Source: VRUE01 sp040508545 (GTDB lineage Bacteria; Actinomycetota; Thermoleophilia; Solirubrobacterales; 70-9). From it: a DNA stretch of 46,719 nucleotides. The position numbers and the translations under genes were made by a program. Where the stretch lies: contig JBEVMR010000065.1 in assembly GCA_040508545.1 (NCBI GenBank), positions 1-46,719 of the forward strand, in the 5' to 3' direction. A model generated the notes under the pieces. The model searched no databases. It saw only the letters and a program-made list of their open reading frames with translations, and had not been told where the DNA came from. Positions 35,427 through 43,598 of the stretch are shown here, in pieces (positions within the stretch are counted from its first letter, which is position 1; each line of letters starts with the position of its first letter).

Positions 35427-36892
35427 GCAACCCCGAAATGCTCGAGCACAGCCGGCGCCACGTCGCGCAGCGCCCACTGCTCGCGCTCGGCTGGGTTCTC
35501 CGGCCCACACCCGACGAAGAGCAGCGGACCGATTGAGTCACCAGCGTGAAGAGATCCGTGGCTGCCGCCACCGGCATGGCTGACGCCGCCCCAGTCGACG
35601 GCCTCGTAGCCGGGAGTGAGCGAGACGATGAAGTCGCCAGCATGGGGAGCGGTTACCGCGGCGAACACGCGGGCGAGCGGATCCGGGTACTCCTCGCTGC
35701 GGATCACGCCTTCCTCGACGGTCGCCTCCAGGACCGCCGGGTCGCCTTCGAGGTCCCAGCGACCGCCGCGCAGGTCGGTGATCTGGTCACCGCGTCGGAA
35801 CCGGAGCTGCTCCCCCCCGCGCTCAACCGCCGCCGTCCGCTCGTCGGCGCGCCAGCAGACCAGGTCGATTCCTTCCGTGTCCGAGAGTCGCCGCCGGACC
35901 TCGTCGGCCTCTGCTCGCTCCCCCTCCCCCGGGAGCAGGTAGACGTGGGCCGCGCGGCCGGTCGGGCTGACGGCGAGCTGGGCCAGCTCGGGCCGGTCGT
36001 CGGAAGGTGCCAGCACCGTCCAGTCGCGGGCCAGCAGGTCAGCGAGCGGCAGGCCGCGGCTGACCGGAGTCTGGGCGTGGTCGGCGACCAGGATCAGCGC
36101 GTGGTCGGCGAGGAACTCGTCCAGCCCGCCCCCCGCCTCGACCAGCTTGGCGAAGCAGTGGTCGGCCTTGGCGATCGACTCGACGCTCGCCTCCGGTCCA
36201 TGTCGGTGCGAGTAATTGTCGTTGTCGGGCAGGGAGAGGAGGAGGAAGTCGTAGTCGCCGGCGCGCTCGAGCTCGGCCGCGCAGCAGGCCGAGTAGCCGT
36301 CGCGGCTACCGGGGATCGAGGTCGACTTGCAGGGAACGTCGCGGCTGGCGTAGAGGTCTCCGTAGAAGAGCTCGGCCGGCCCCCAGGTGTGGTGGCGGAA
36401 CTTGAGCTGGGTCGTCTCGACCGCGCGGCGCAGCAGGCCCTCGAGCGAGACCTGGTGGCGATGGCGGCCACGGTAGATCAGGAACGGCGTGCAGGCGGTG
36501 CGAACACCGGCGTCGTCGAGGCGCTCGAAGACGGTCTCGGCTTCCGGGCTGAGGTGGGCCAGGTTCATGTTGTAGACCAGGTCGTAGAGCGCGCGGAAGA
36601 CCCCCACCGTGCGGGTCGCGTCGAGTGAGGAGCCGTACTCGACATAGCGCCGCTCGAGCCGGTGGTACCAGTTCATGCCACTGATCCAATGCTCGTCGGC
36701 CGCCGCGCCGGTGACCATCTCGGCGCAGGCGACAGGGGTGACGGAGGGAAAGCTGGAGACGCAGTCTGGGATCAGGACGCCGCGCTCGAGCAGCGCCCCG
36801 AAGGTCGGCGCTCGACCCTCCCCCACCGCCCGTTCGAGCATGTCGGTGCGCAGCGAATCGACGTAGGTGAGGACCAGCTTCTTCGCAGGCAT
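35423..36892 (-). CDS. Alkaline-phosphatase-superfamily phosphodiesterase
   Basis: The 489-residue protein is like type I phosphodiesterase/nucleotide pyrophosphatases. Metal-site features: YVDSLRTDM near the start, SSFPSVTPVACAEMVTGA (nucleophile region), LPDNDNYSHRHGP, LILVADHAQTPVSRG, and a late GGGSHGSLHAGD. No signal peptide is evident, so it is probably cytoplasmic or peripheral. Start ATG 36892 (MPAKKLVL) is preferred over a longer form that overlaps the neighbouring membrane gene. Its GTGA coupling with the PepSY/GT-like gene suggests joint work on a lipid- or sugar-linked phosphate (inference). Confidence 0.85.
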   Translation of the reverse strand: MPAKKLVLTYVDSLRTDMLERAVGEGRAPTFGALLERGVLIPDCVSSFPSVTPVACAEMVTGAAADEHWISGMNWYHRLERRYVEYGSSLDATRTVGVFRALYDLVYNMNLAHLSPEAETVFERLDDAGVRTACTPFLIYRGRHRHQVSLEGLLRRAVETTQLKFRHHTWGPAELFYGDLYASRDVPCKSTSIPGSRDGYSACCAAELERAGDYDFLLLSLPDNDNYSHRHGPEASVESIAKADHCFAKLVEAGGGLDEFLADHALILVADHAQTPVSRGLPLADLLARDWTVLAPSDDRPELAQLAVSPTGRAAHVYLLPGEGERAEADEVRRRLSDTEGIDLVCWRADERTAAVERGGEQLRFRRGDQITDLRGGRWDLEGDPAVLEATVEEGVIRSEEYPDPLARVFAAVTAPHAGDFIVSLTPGYEAVDWGGVSHAGGGSHGSLHAGDSIGPLLFVGCGPENPAEREQWALRDVAPAVLEHFGVA

Positions 36893-36926
36893 GCCGCTGC
36901 GAATGATGATGGCCTGCGTCGGTCGG

Positions 36927-37361
36927 CTAGCGCAGGACGCGCAGGCCGGCGTGCTTGCGCTGGGCGCGGCGATGACGCGCCACCCCGAGCCAGGCCAGGG
37001 CGACGATGACCAGCAGCGTGAGGATCGGCAGCAGTAACGCTGCCGCGGCAACGATCAGGGCGGCGAGCGAGACGAGGAAGCCGAGTGCGCCGCTGCGCCC
37101 GCCCTCGCGGCGGCTGGCGCCGCTGACCACGTCGCTGAGGACGACGCAGCCGAGGACGGCGCCGGCGGCGCAGAAGAGCGCCCCGGCAAGGCGGCCGAGG
37201 ACGGCGCTGCCGGCGAGCAGGAAGCCGACTATGAGGCCGATCACCGCGGCGAGCAGGGTCATCCGGCCGCGGGCCGAGCCGCGCGTCCCGGTGGTGCCGG
37301 CCAGCATTCCGATCGCGATGCCGATGCCGAGCTCGAGCCCGGTGCCTTCGAGGAAGCTCAC
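36927..37361 (-). CDS. Small integral membrane protein, unknown function
   Basis: The 144-residue protein has four or five hydrophobic helices, with a charged loop DVVSGASRREGGRSG and a basic C-terminus (ARHRRAQRKHAGLRVLR). No family is recognised. GTG start at 37361. It lies 34 bp upstream of the phosphodiesterase gene on the same strand and 22 bp from the divergent aminotransferase start, so its promoter overlaps that of the aminotransferase. Confidence 0.7.
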   Translation of the reverse strand: MSFLEGTGLELGIGIAIGMLAGTTGTRGSARGRMTLLAAVIGLIVGFLLAGSAVLGRLAGALFCAAGAVLGCVVLSDVVSGASRREGGRSGALGFLVSLAALIVAAAALLLPILTLLVIVALAWLGVARHRRAQRKHAGLRVLR

Positions 37362-37383
37362 GTCGAAAACCTACACTCCAGGG

Positions 37384-38802
37384 ATGGAAGAGACGCCACA
37401 CCGGCGCCGCGCCCACACCCGGACCCGCGATCTGGAGCGATACGCGGGCCTCTTCGCCGCCCGCACCGGGGTGATGCGCTCCTCGGCGATGCGCGACCTG
37501 ATGGCGGTCACGGCCCGCCCTGAGGTGATCTCGCTGGCCGGCGGGCTGCCCGATACCTCGACCTTCCCCGCCGGCACCTTCGCCGCACAGATGACCCGGA
37601 TAGCGCAGGAGTCGACCGCCGAGGCCCTGCAGTACGGACCGACCGAGGGCTTCGCCGAGACGGTCGACTGCATCATCGAGGTGATGGGGGCCGAGGGGAT
37701 GCTTCCCGACCCCGACGACGTGATCGTCACGACCGGCGGCCAGCAGGCGATCGACCTGATCTGCAAGACGCTGGTCGATCCGGGTGACGTCGTCGTCTGT
37801 GAGGCGCCCACCTACCCCGGCGCTGTGCCCGTCTTCTGCAGCTACCAGGCCGAGACGATCCAGATCGACTGCGACGAGGACGGGATGAAGATCGACGAGC
37901 TGGAAGCGGTCCTGGCCCGCCTGGACGGGGAGGGCCGCCGGCCCAAATTCGTCTACTCGGTGCCGAGCTTCCAGAACCCCGCCGGGGTGACGATGTCGCT
38001 CGAGCGGCGGCGGCGCCTGGTCGAGCTGGTGCGACAGCGGGAGCTGCTCGTGGTCGAGGACAATCCCTACGGCCTGCTCCGCTTCGGCGGCGAGCCGTTG
38101 CCGCCGCTCTACCAGCTCGACGGTGGCGACTTCGTCATCTACGTCGGCACCTTCTCGAAGATCCTCTCTCCCGGCATCCGCCTCGGCTGGGCCGTGGCGC
38201 CGCCGCCGGTCATGGAGAAGATCGTGCTCGGCAAGCAGGCTTCCGACCTCTGCACCTCGACCCTGACCCAGTACTTCGTCCGCGAGTACTTCGGCGAAGG
38301 GCGCTGGCGGGAATACGTCGAGAGCCTGGTCGAGATCTACCGTGGGCGCCGCGACACGATGGTGGCTGCGCTGCGTGACCACTTCCCGGCGGAGGCGACC
38401 TGGACCGAGCCGGAGGGCGGCCTCTTCATCTGGGCGACCCTGCCCGAGTACATCGACACCAGCGACCTGCTCGCCAAGGCGTTGCGAGAGGACGTCGCCT
38501 TCGTTCCCGGGCAGGCCGCCTACGTCGACGAGAGCCGTGGCCGCAGCTCGATGCGGCTCAACTTCTCGGGGGTGGGCGACGAGGAGATCCGCGAGGGCGT
38601 GCGGAGGATCGGCAAGGCGATCGCGGAGCAGGTCGAGCTGTACGGGGCGTTGACATCAGATTCCGCCACGTCCTCTGCTTCCGCTCAGCCGCGGGAATCA
38701 GATACGGACGCGACTGAGCTCCCGCGTCCGGGCGCGGCGGAGCCGGCGAAGGACGGCGGAGACGTGATCCCCTTCCGCAAATCGGCGGAGGGCTCAGCGT
38801 GA
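37384..38802 (+). CDS. PLP-dependent aminotransferase (LysN/MocR-type fold I)
   Basis: The 472-residue class I/II aminotransferase is like 2-aminoadipate aminotransferases. Motifs: ISLAGGLPD, TTGGQQAIDL, SVPSFQNPAGVT, VVEDNPYGLLRF, and the PLP lysine in GTFSKILSPGIRLGW; MRLNFSG closes the fold. ATG 37384 begins MEETPHRRR. The usual fold ends near ELYGAL; the remaining 45 or so residues are a Ser/Asp/Pro-rich tail whose DNA holds inverted repeats resembling elements D and F (38654-38729). Its TGA overlaps the ddl start by 4 bp. Confidence 0.9.
   Translation: MEETPHRRRAHTRTRDLERYAGLFAARTGVMRSSAMRDLMAVTARPEVISLAGGLPDTSTFPAGTFAAQMTRIAQESTAEALQYGPTEGFAETVDCIIEVMGAEGMLPDPDDVIVTTGGQQAIDLICKTLVDPGDVVVCEAPTYPGAVPVFCSYQAETIQIDCDEDGMKIDELEAVLARLDGEGRRPKFVYSVPSFQNPAGVTMSLERRRRLVELVRQRELLVVEDNPYGLLRFGGEPLPPLYQLDGGDFVIYVGTFSKILSPGIRLGWAVAPPPVMEKIVLGKQASDLCTSTLTQYFVREYFGEGRWREYVESLVEIYRGRRDTMVAALRDHFPAEATWTEPEGGLFIWATLPEYIDTSDLLAKALREDVAFVPGQAAYVDESRGRSSMRLNFSGVGDEEIREGVRRIGKAIAEQVELYGALTSDSATSSASAQPRESDTDATELPRPGAAEPAKDGGDVIPFRKSAEGSA
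38654..38729. repeat. Degenerate palindromic element in aminotransferase 3' end (element H)
   Basis: GGACGCG at 38706-38712 pairs with CGCGTCC at 38723-38729, and ATTCCGC near 38659 faces GCGGGAAT near 38691. GCGG-TCAGA-CGG and CGGACGCGA with GTCCGGGCG recall the inner blocks of elements D and F. It encodes the low-complexity tail of the aminotransferase. Homology to D and F is tentative. Confidence 0.4.
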
Positions 38803-39731
38803 AGGTCGCGGTGCTGAAAGGCGGGCGCTCGCTGGAGCGCGGCGTCTCGTTGCGCTCCGGCGCCCGGGTCGAGGACGCGCTGCAACGCCTCGGCCACGAG
38901 GTCGTCGCGATCGACGCGGGTGGTGACCTGGTCAAGCGGCTGACGGGCGAGCGCCCCGACGTCGCCTTCGTCGCTCTGCACGGGTTTGGCGGCGAGGACG
39001 GGACCGTGCAGGAGCTGCTCGAGATCCTCGGCATCCCCTTCACCGGGCCGGGCGTAGCCGCCTGCGCTCGCTGTATCGACAAGGTGCTCGCCAAGCACGA
39101 GCTGCGCGGCGCCGGGGCCCCCACCCCCGACTGGTTCGCCTTCAACGAGACCGCCTTTCGCGAGCTCGGCGCCGCCGATGCGCTCGGCGAGCTCGAGCAG
39201 CGCCTGGGATTTCCGCTCGTGGTCAAGCCGAGCCGCGGAGGCTCGGCCTTGGGGGTGAAGTTCGCGGCGAGCTGGTTCGAGGTCCCGGAGGCGCTGGTCT
39301 CCGCCTTCAGCTACGACGACCGCGTCCTCCTCGAGCGCTTCGTCGACGGTCGCGAGCTGGCTGTGAGCGTTCTCGGCGACGAGGCCTTGCCGATCGTCGA
39401 AGCGATCCCGAGCGGTGGCGATCGCTATGACTTCGAGGCGCGCTACGAGATCGGGCGCACCGATTTCGTCTGCCCGGCGGAGCTCAGCGCGGAGGAGGCA
39501 TCAGCGGTGACCGAGGCGGCGCTGCGTGCCTACGAGACTCTCGGCTGCTCCGGCTTCTCCCGCGTCGACTTGATCCTCGCCGCCGACGGCCCGCAGCTGC
39601 TCGAGGTCAACGCGATTCCCGGCCTCACCGACACCAGCCTCCTGCCGCAATCCGCCGAGGCCGCGGGGATGAGCTTCGAGGAGCTGGTCGAGCGGATCCT
39701 CGAGCTGGCGCTGAAGCCGGCAGCTGCTTAG
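38799..39731 (+). CDS. ddl: D-alanine-D-alanine ligase
   Basis: The 310-residue ATP-grasp ligase makes the D-Ala-D-Ala terminus of peptidoglycan precursors. Motifs: HGFGGEDGTVQ, GPGVAACARCIDK, VVKPSRGGSALGV, EVNAIPGLTDTSLLP and SAEAAG. Length is normal. GTG start is coupled to the aminotransferase stop (GTGA), and the end overlaps the convergent bifunctional-nuclease gene by four bases. The pairing of an aminotransferase with ddl suggests amino-acid supply to the cell wall, but the substrate is unknown. Confidence 0.95.
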   Translation: MKVAVLKGGRSLERGVSLRSGARVEDALQRLGHEVVAIDAGGDLVKRLTGERPDVAFVALHGFGGEDGTVQELLEILGIPFTGPGVAACARCIDKVLAKHELRGAGAPTPDWFAFNETAFRELGAADALGELEQRLGFPLVVKPSRGGSALGVKFAASWFEVPEALVSAFSYDDRVLLERFVDGRELAVSVLGDEALPIVEAIPSGGDRYDFEARYEIGRTDFVCPAELSAEEASAVTEAALRAYETLGCSGFSRVDLILAADGPQLLEVNAIPGLTDTSLLPQSAEAAGMSFEELVERILELALKPAAA

Positions 39732-40219
39732 GAGGTTCCCTCGGCGAAGTCGTCGGGTGAGACCTCGTCGAGGAACTCCTTGAATTTGTCGACGACCTCC
39801 TCGGTGTCCTCGACCTCGTGCTCGAACTCGATCGCCGACTCCTCGATGACCTCCTCCGCAGCGAAGATCGGGGCCGAGACACGGACGGCGAGGGCAAGGG
39901 CGTCGGAGGGGCGCGAGTCGATCTCCAGCTCCGAGCCGTCGATCGAGACCGTGATCGAGGCGTAGAAGGTGTTGTCGCGCAGCTCGGTCACGGAGACCCG
40001 CTCGCATTTGGCATCGAGCTGCTCGAGCATGTCGGAGAGCAGGTCGTGGGTCATTGGCCGCGGGGTCGAGGCCCCCTGCAGCTTCATCAGGATCGCCGCC
40101 GCCTCGGGATGGCCGATCCAGATCGGTAAAAACCGATTGCCGTCAACAGTCTTCAGCAAAACGATCGGCTGCTTGCCGACCATGTCGAAGCTGACCCCGT
40201 AGATCTGCATTTGCTGCAA
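39728..40219 (-). CDS. Bifunctional nuclease (BFN/DUF151) domain protein
   Basis: The 163-residue protein has the BFN domain at about 1-125: PIVLLKTVDGNRFLPIWIGHPEA, RPMTHDLL, DNTFYASI and IDSRPSDALALAVR, followed by an acidic C-terminal helix. Related proteins occur as single copies in actinobacteria, and nuclease activity has been reported for plant homologues. TTG 40219 has GGAG seven bases upstream; ATG 40210 (MQIYG) is the alternative. It ends by overlapping ddl (TTAG) and lies 86 bp from tRNA-Ile. Confidence 0.92.
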   Translation of the reverse strand: MQQMQIYGVSFDMVGKQPIVLLKTVDGNRFLPIWIGHPEAAAILMKLQGASTPRPMTHDLLSDMLEQLDAKCERVSVTELRDNTFYASITVSIDGSELEIDSRPSDALALAVRVSAPIFAAEEVIEESAIEFEHEVEDTEEVVDKFKEFLDEVSPDDFAEGTS

Positions 40220-40305
40220 AATTCGCTCCGCGCCGAGGTGGATCGCCCATTATAGGTACGGCTCTGGGCCGCTCCACCGGGCGAATCGCAGTGGCATGGC
40301 GGCAG

Positions 40306-40379
<74 letters not shown>

Positions 40380-40405
40380 GAGCGGAGGCGATGATAGCGA
40401 TCCGA

Positions 40406-41296
40406 TCAGGACCGGCTGCGCCCCAACTTGCGCGCCAGGGCGATGGCCTCGTCGAGGTCGGCGAGGCGGATCTCGACCGCCACCTCGTCCCCCTTCGGCC
40501 TCACCTTCACCTCGTGGCCCAAGGCGGCCTCGAGGCGGTCGGCGGCGTCCCGCATCGCCGCCGTCTCCTCCGCACTTGGTTTCGCCGCCCCACGCTCTCG
40601 TTTTGGCTGGCTGGCCAGCTTAACCCTGCTCTCGGTCTCGCGGACCGACCAGCCACCCCGCACTGCATCCCGGGCGAGGCGGCGGCGGACGTCGTTGCCA
40701 TCGGCGCCGAGCAGGGCGCGGCCGTGCCCCTCGCTCAGCTCACCGGACTCGAGCAGCTCGAGCGCCTCGTCGGGAAGCGAGAGCAGACGGATCAGGTTGG
40801 ACACCGCCGGCCGACTGCGGCCGACGCGGCGCGCCAGCTCCTCTTTGGAGAGGCCGAGATCCTCGACCAGGGCAGCGCAGGCCCGCGCCTCCTCGACCGG
40901 GTTGAGGTTCTCGCGAACCATGTTCTCGATCAAGGCAACCTGCAGCCGCTCCGCCTGCTCGGAGTCGCGGACGATGACCGGGACCTTCTCCAGACCCGCC
41001 TGCTGCGCGGCGCGCCAGCGTCGCTCACCGGCGATCAGCTCGTAGCTGCCGTCGTGGAGGGGACGCACCAGCAGCGGCTGGACGACGCCGCTGGTCTCGA
41101 TCGAGGACGCCAGCCCCGCCAGGGCGTCGGCGTCGAAGTGGGTGCGGGGCTGGTTCGGGTTGGGCTTGATCAGGCTGACGGGGAGCTCGCGCAGGTCGCC
41201 AACCGCCTCGCTGCTCGTCGACTCCGGCAGGATCGCCGAGAGGCCCCGGCCCATGCCGCGCTTGGCCTTACCGCCTTTGCTCGTCGTGCTAGCCAC
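40406..41296 (-). CDS. parB: Chromosome partitioning protein ParB
   Basis: The 296-residue CTP-dependent clamp binds parS and spreads. It begins with a basic tail and GMGRGLSAILPE. The NTD carries IKPNPNQPRTHFD and the CTP-binding GERRWRAAQQAG, the helix-turn-helix is LSKEELARRVGRSRPAVSNLIRLL, and the C-terminus is a dimerisation helix region. GTG start overlaps the parA stop by 8 bp. A parS-like site lies at 44632-44647. Confidence 0.97.
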   Translation of the reverse strand: MASTTSKGGKAKRGMGRGLSAILPESTSSEAVGDLRELPVSLIKPNPNQPRTHFDADALAGLASSIETSGVVQPLLVRPLHDGSYELIAGERRWRAAQQAGLEKVPVIVRDSEQAERLQVALIENMVRENLNPVEEARACAALVEDLGLSKEELARRVGRSRPAVSNLIRLLSLPDEALELLESGELSEGHGRALLGADGNDVRRRLARDAVRGGWSVRETESRVKLASQPKRERGAAKPSAEETAAMRDAADRLEAALGHEVKVRPKGDEVAVEIRLADLDEAIALARKLGRSRS

Positions 41297-42047
41297 GGCT
41301 CGTCAGCTCCTGAGCCAGCGCCTGGTAAGCGGTGGCGCCGCGCGAGGCCGGCGCGTGCTCGGTCACCGGCAGGCCGAAGCTCGGCGCCTCGGCGACCCTG
41401 ACGCTGCGCGGTATGACGGTGTCGAAGACCATCTCGGGGAAATGCTCGCGCAGCTCTCGCTCGACATCCCGGGCGAGCCGCGTGCGCTCGTCGTGCATGG
41501 TGATCAACAGGCCCGACACGTTCAGCGCCGGGTTGAGCTCGCGGCGGATCATCCCCAGCGTGTCGAGGAACTGGACCAAGCCCTCCAGGGCCAGGTACTC
41601 GGCTTGAACCGGCACGATCACCCGGTCGGCGGCGACCAGGGCGTTGACGCTGACCGGGCCGAGCGAGGGTGGGCAATCGAGCATGGTGAAGGCGAAGCGC
41701 TCGCGCAGCGGGCCGAGCCGTTCGCGCAGGCGCGTCTCCGAGCCCTCGAGGCGGGGCAGCTCGACCGCGGCGCCGGCCAGGTCGCGATTGGCGGCGACGA
41801 GCCAGAGGTTGTCGGGCCCGGCGGGGCGGGCCGCCTCGGCGACCGATACGTCGCCGATCAGGCAGTCGTAGGAGGAAGGGTGGGCATCGCGATCGCCGCC
41901 CAGGGCGACGGTGGCATTGCACTGTGGGTCGAGGTCGGCCAGCAGCGTCTGCGAGCCGGCGGCCGCCACGCAGGCAGCCAGGTTGACTGCGGTCGTCGTC
42001 TTGCCGACGCCACCCTTCTGGTTTGCCACTGCGTAGACGAGGCCCAT
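41289..42047 (-). CDS. parA: Chromosome partitioning ATPase ParA (Soj)
   Basis: The 252-residue deviant Walker ATPase has NQKGGVGKTTTAVNLAA, DLDPQCNATVALG and MLDCPPSLGPVSVNAL. It acts with ParB to segregate the origin. ATG start at 42047. Upstream, between it and rsmG, lies inverted repeat element D (42064-42190). Confidence 0.97.
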   Translation of the reverse strand: MGLVYAVANQKGGVGKTTTAVNLAACVAAAGSQTLLADLDPQCNATVALGGDRDAHPSSYDCLIGDVSVAEAARPAGPDNLWLVAANRDLAGAAVELPRLEGSETRLRERLGPLRERFAFTMLDCPPSLGPVSVNALVAADRVIVPVQAEYLALEGLVQFLDTLGMIRRELNPALNVSGLLITMHDERTRLARDVERELREHFPEMVFDTVIPRSVRVAEAPSFGLPVTEHAPASRGATAYQALAQELTSRG

Positions 42048-42063
42048 GTCACCGGCAGCCTAG

Positions 42064-42190
42064 TGAGGTGAGGTCGGGTATCCCTCGCCCGGACTCGCGT
42101 CCGGCATTGGACTGCCGCCGAAGGGATAGAGGCCAAAGCGCCGGCCGCTCTGAGTATCCGCCCGTTCGAGGGATACCCGACCTCACCTCA
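42064..42190. repeat. Long inverted repeat between rsmG and parA (element D)
   Basis: Arms 42064-42087 and 42167-42190 pair perfectly over 24 bases. On the minus strand the 5' arm starts at the rsmG stop codon. Inside, 42140-42171 is identical (32 of 32, reverse orientation) to 43491-43522 of element F, and 42083-42105 is identical to 43557-43579, which includes the hairpin CCGGAC-GCGA-GTCCGG. The outer arms differ from those of F. No T-tract follows, so it is not an ordinary terminator. Confidence 0.92.
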
Positions 42191-42895
42191 ACCACGCGGG
42201 CGCTTCTTGGCCATGCCGGGACGGCGTGGCAAGTCGGAGGGCGTTGGTCCCAGCTTGCGGAGGACGTGGAGGTGGCGGTGCTTGCTGCCGGCGCGGTCGC
42301 CTACGTCGAGGATCTGCTCGGGGCGCATTGCGAGTTGGTCCGCGGCTCGTTCGAGCTGGGCCTCCTCGTCTGGGTCCCGTTTGCCCTTCCAAGCAACTAG
42401 GACTCCTCCGTCGCGCAGGAGGGGGGACGCGAGCTCTGCAAGCGTCGAGAGGCGACCGACGGCGCGGGCCGTCACAGCGTCGTAGGACTCGCGAGCGTCG
42501 CCGGCGAGCTCCTCCGAACGGGCGTTGACGACGTTTGCATTGGTGATCCCGGACGCGTCGATCGCGCGCTGGATGAACTCGCACTTGCGCCCGATCGACT
42601 CGATCAGATTGAGCTGCGAATTGGGCAGGGCCACCGCCAGCACCAGGCCCGGAAACCCCGCCCCAGAGCCAATATCGGCGATCCGCGCCGCGGTGGACAG
42701 GTCGTCCACCTCGAGGCCGGTGAGGCTGTCCACGACATGGACCTGCCATGCACGACCCGGCGTAGTAACGGAGCTCACCGAAGCCCGCTCCTCCCTCAGA
42801 AGCTCGAGGACGCGTGTGATCGTCGCCCGCTGAGCCCTCGATAGAGGGGTTCCGGGTAGGGGCGAAACGTCTTGTACTTTTTCGTCACCAGCCAT
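42188..42895 (-). CDS. rsmG: 16S rRNA (guanine-N7)-methyltransferase RsmG
   Basis: The 235-residue SAM enzyme methylates 16S rRNA G527. Motifs: VVDSLTG, IADIGSGAGFPGLVLAVALP, LIESIGRKCEFIQ and ARAVGRLSTLAELASPLL. ATG 42895 (MAGDEKVQ) has GGAGG six bases upstream, preferred over GTG 42919. The first 17 codons lie inside element E, so the start is on the loop of a large potential hairpin. Its stop codon falls in element D. Confidence 0.95.
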   Translation of the reverse strand: MAGDEKVQDVSPLPGTPLSRAQRATITRVLELLREERASVSSVTTPGRAWQVHVVDSLTGLEVDDLSTAARIADIGSGAGFPGLVLAVALPNSQLNLIESIGRKCEFIQRAIDASGITNANVVNARSEELAGDARESYDAVTARAVGRLSTLAELASPLLRDGGVLVAWKGKRDPDEEAQLERAADQLAMRPEQILDVGDRAGSKHRHLHVLRKLGPTPSDLPRRPGMAKKRPRG

Positions 42896-42956
42896 CGTCC
42901 GCCTCCACAGGCGCGGCACCGAAAAAGTTAAGTGAAGGCCCTACCCGGAACCCCTC
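42844..42956. repeat. Long inverted repeat enclosing the rsmG start (element E)
   Basis: Arms 42844-42861 and 42939-42956 pair perfectly over 18 bases. Inside, ACTTTTTCG (from 42876) pairs with CGAAAAAGT. The right arm starts at the jag stop codon; the left arm is in codons about 12-17 of rsmG. The rsmG ribosome site and ATG lie in the loop. It does not carry the D/F core. Confidence 0.82.
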
Positions 42957-43437
42957 ACTCAGACACCAAGGGAGCGACGACCACGCAGCGGCGCGGCTCG
43001 TCCCCTTCGCTGTAAGTCTCGACGCCGGAGCGATCTTTGAGGTGTTCGTGGACCACGCGCCGTTCCTGGGCGCTCATCGGATCCATCTCGACGGTGACGT
43101 TGCCGTCCAGGGCCTGCTCGGCGGCCCGATCCGCGCGGGCAGTGAGCACCTCGCGTCGCCGCTCGCGGTAACCGGAGGCGTCGAGCACCACTCGCTTGCG
43201 GTCGCGGAGCCCGCGGAAGGCGGCCTGAAAGCAGAGCAACTGCAGCGCGTCGATCGTCTGGCCGCGTTTGCCGATCAAGAGCCCAAAGTCGTCCTCACCG
43301 GAAACGACGGCCTCGATCCGATCGTCATCCTCCTGAATCTCGACCTCGCCATCGAGGTCGAGCTCATCGAGCACGCCCTCGACAAGCTCCCGAACCCGCT
43401 CCGCAGGCTCCTCCGGCCATTTCGTCGTCTCGCTCAC
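42955..43437 (-). CDS. jag: KH/R3H RNA-binding protein Jag (KhpB/EloR)
   Basis: The 160-residue protein has a KH domain with GKRGQTIDALQLL and a C-terminal R3H domain (SAQERRVVHEHLKD, ERRREVLTARADRAAE between). It is known to bind RNA and, with KhpA, to affect cell division in Gram-positives. The start is set at GTG 43437 (VSETTKWPEE); the longer form from 43524 would run into element F. The N-terminal Jag domain is short. Placed directly after yidC, as in most bacteria. Confidence 0.93.
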   Translation of the reverse strand: MSETTKWPEEPAERVRELVEGVLDELDLDGEVEIQEDDDRIEAVVSGEDDFGLLIGKRGQTIDALQLLCFQAAFRGLRDRKRVVLDASGYRERRREVLTARADRAAEQALDGNVTVEMDPMSAQERRVVHEHLKDRSGVETYSEGDEPRRCVVVAPLVSE

Positions 43438-43471
43438 GCCCCGCACCCTATTCGAGCAAGCAACCACATGC

Positions 43472-43598
43472 AGGACACGGACGGGGCACTCCTCGAACGG
43501 GCGGATACTCAGAGCGGCCGGCACTTCAGCCCCTCGACCTTCAGTGGCAATCCGCCGCCGGACGCGAGTCCGGGCGAGGAGTGCCCCGTCCGTGTCCT
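43472..43598. repeat. Long inverted repeat between yidC and jag (element F)
   Basis: Arms 43472-43495 and 43575-43598 pair perfectly over 24 bases. On the minus strand the element begins at the yidC stop codon. It holds 43491-43522 and 43557-43579, identical to blocks of element D but in the opposite orientation relative to transcription. A weaker stem joins GGCACT to AGTGGC; in D it is GGCGCT with GGCGGC, so the central A-T pair is replaced by G-C. Confidence 0.92.

Noticed and set aside
42064..43598. Integron attC sites or ordinary intrinsic terminators as explanation for the repeats
   Set aside because: No integrase or attC R-boxes are present. Terminator U-tracts are absent, and loops of 60-80 bases are too large.
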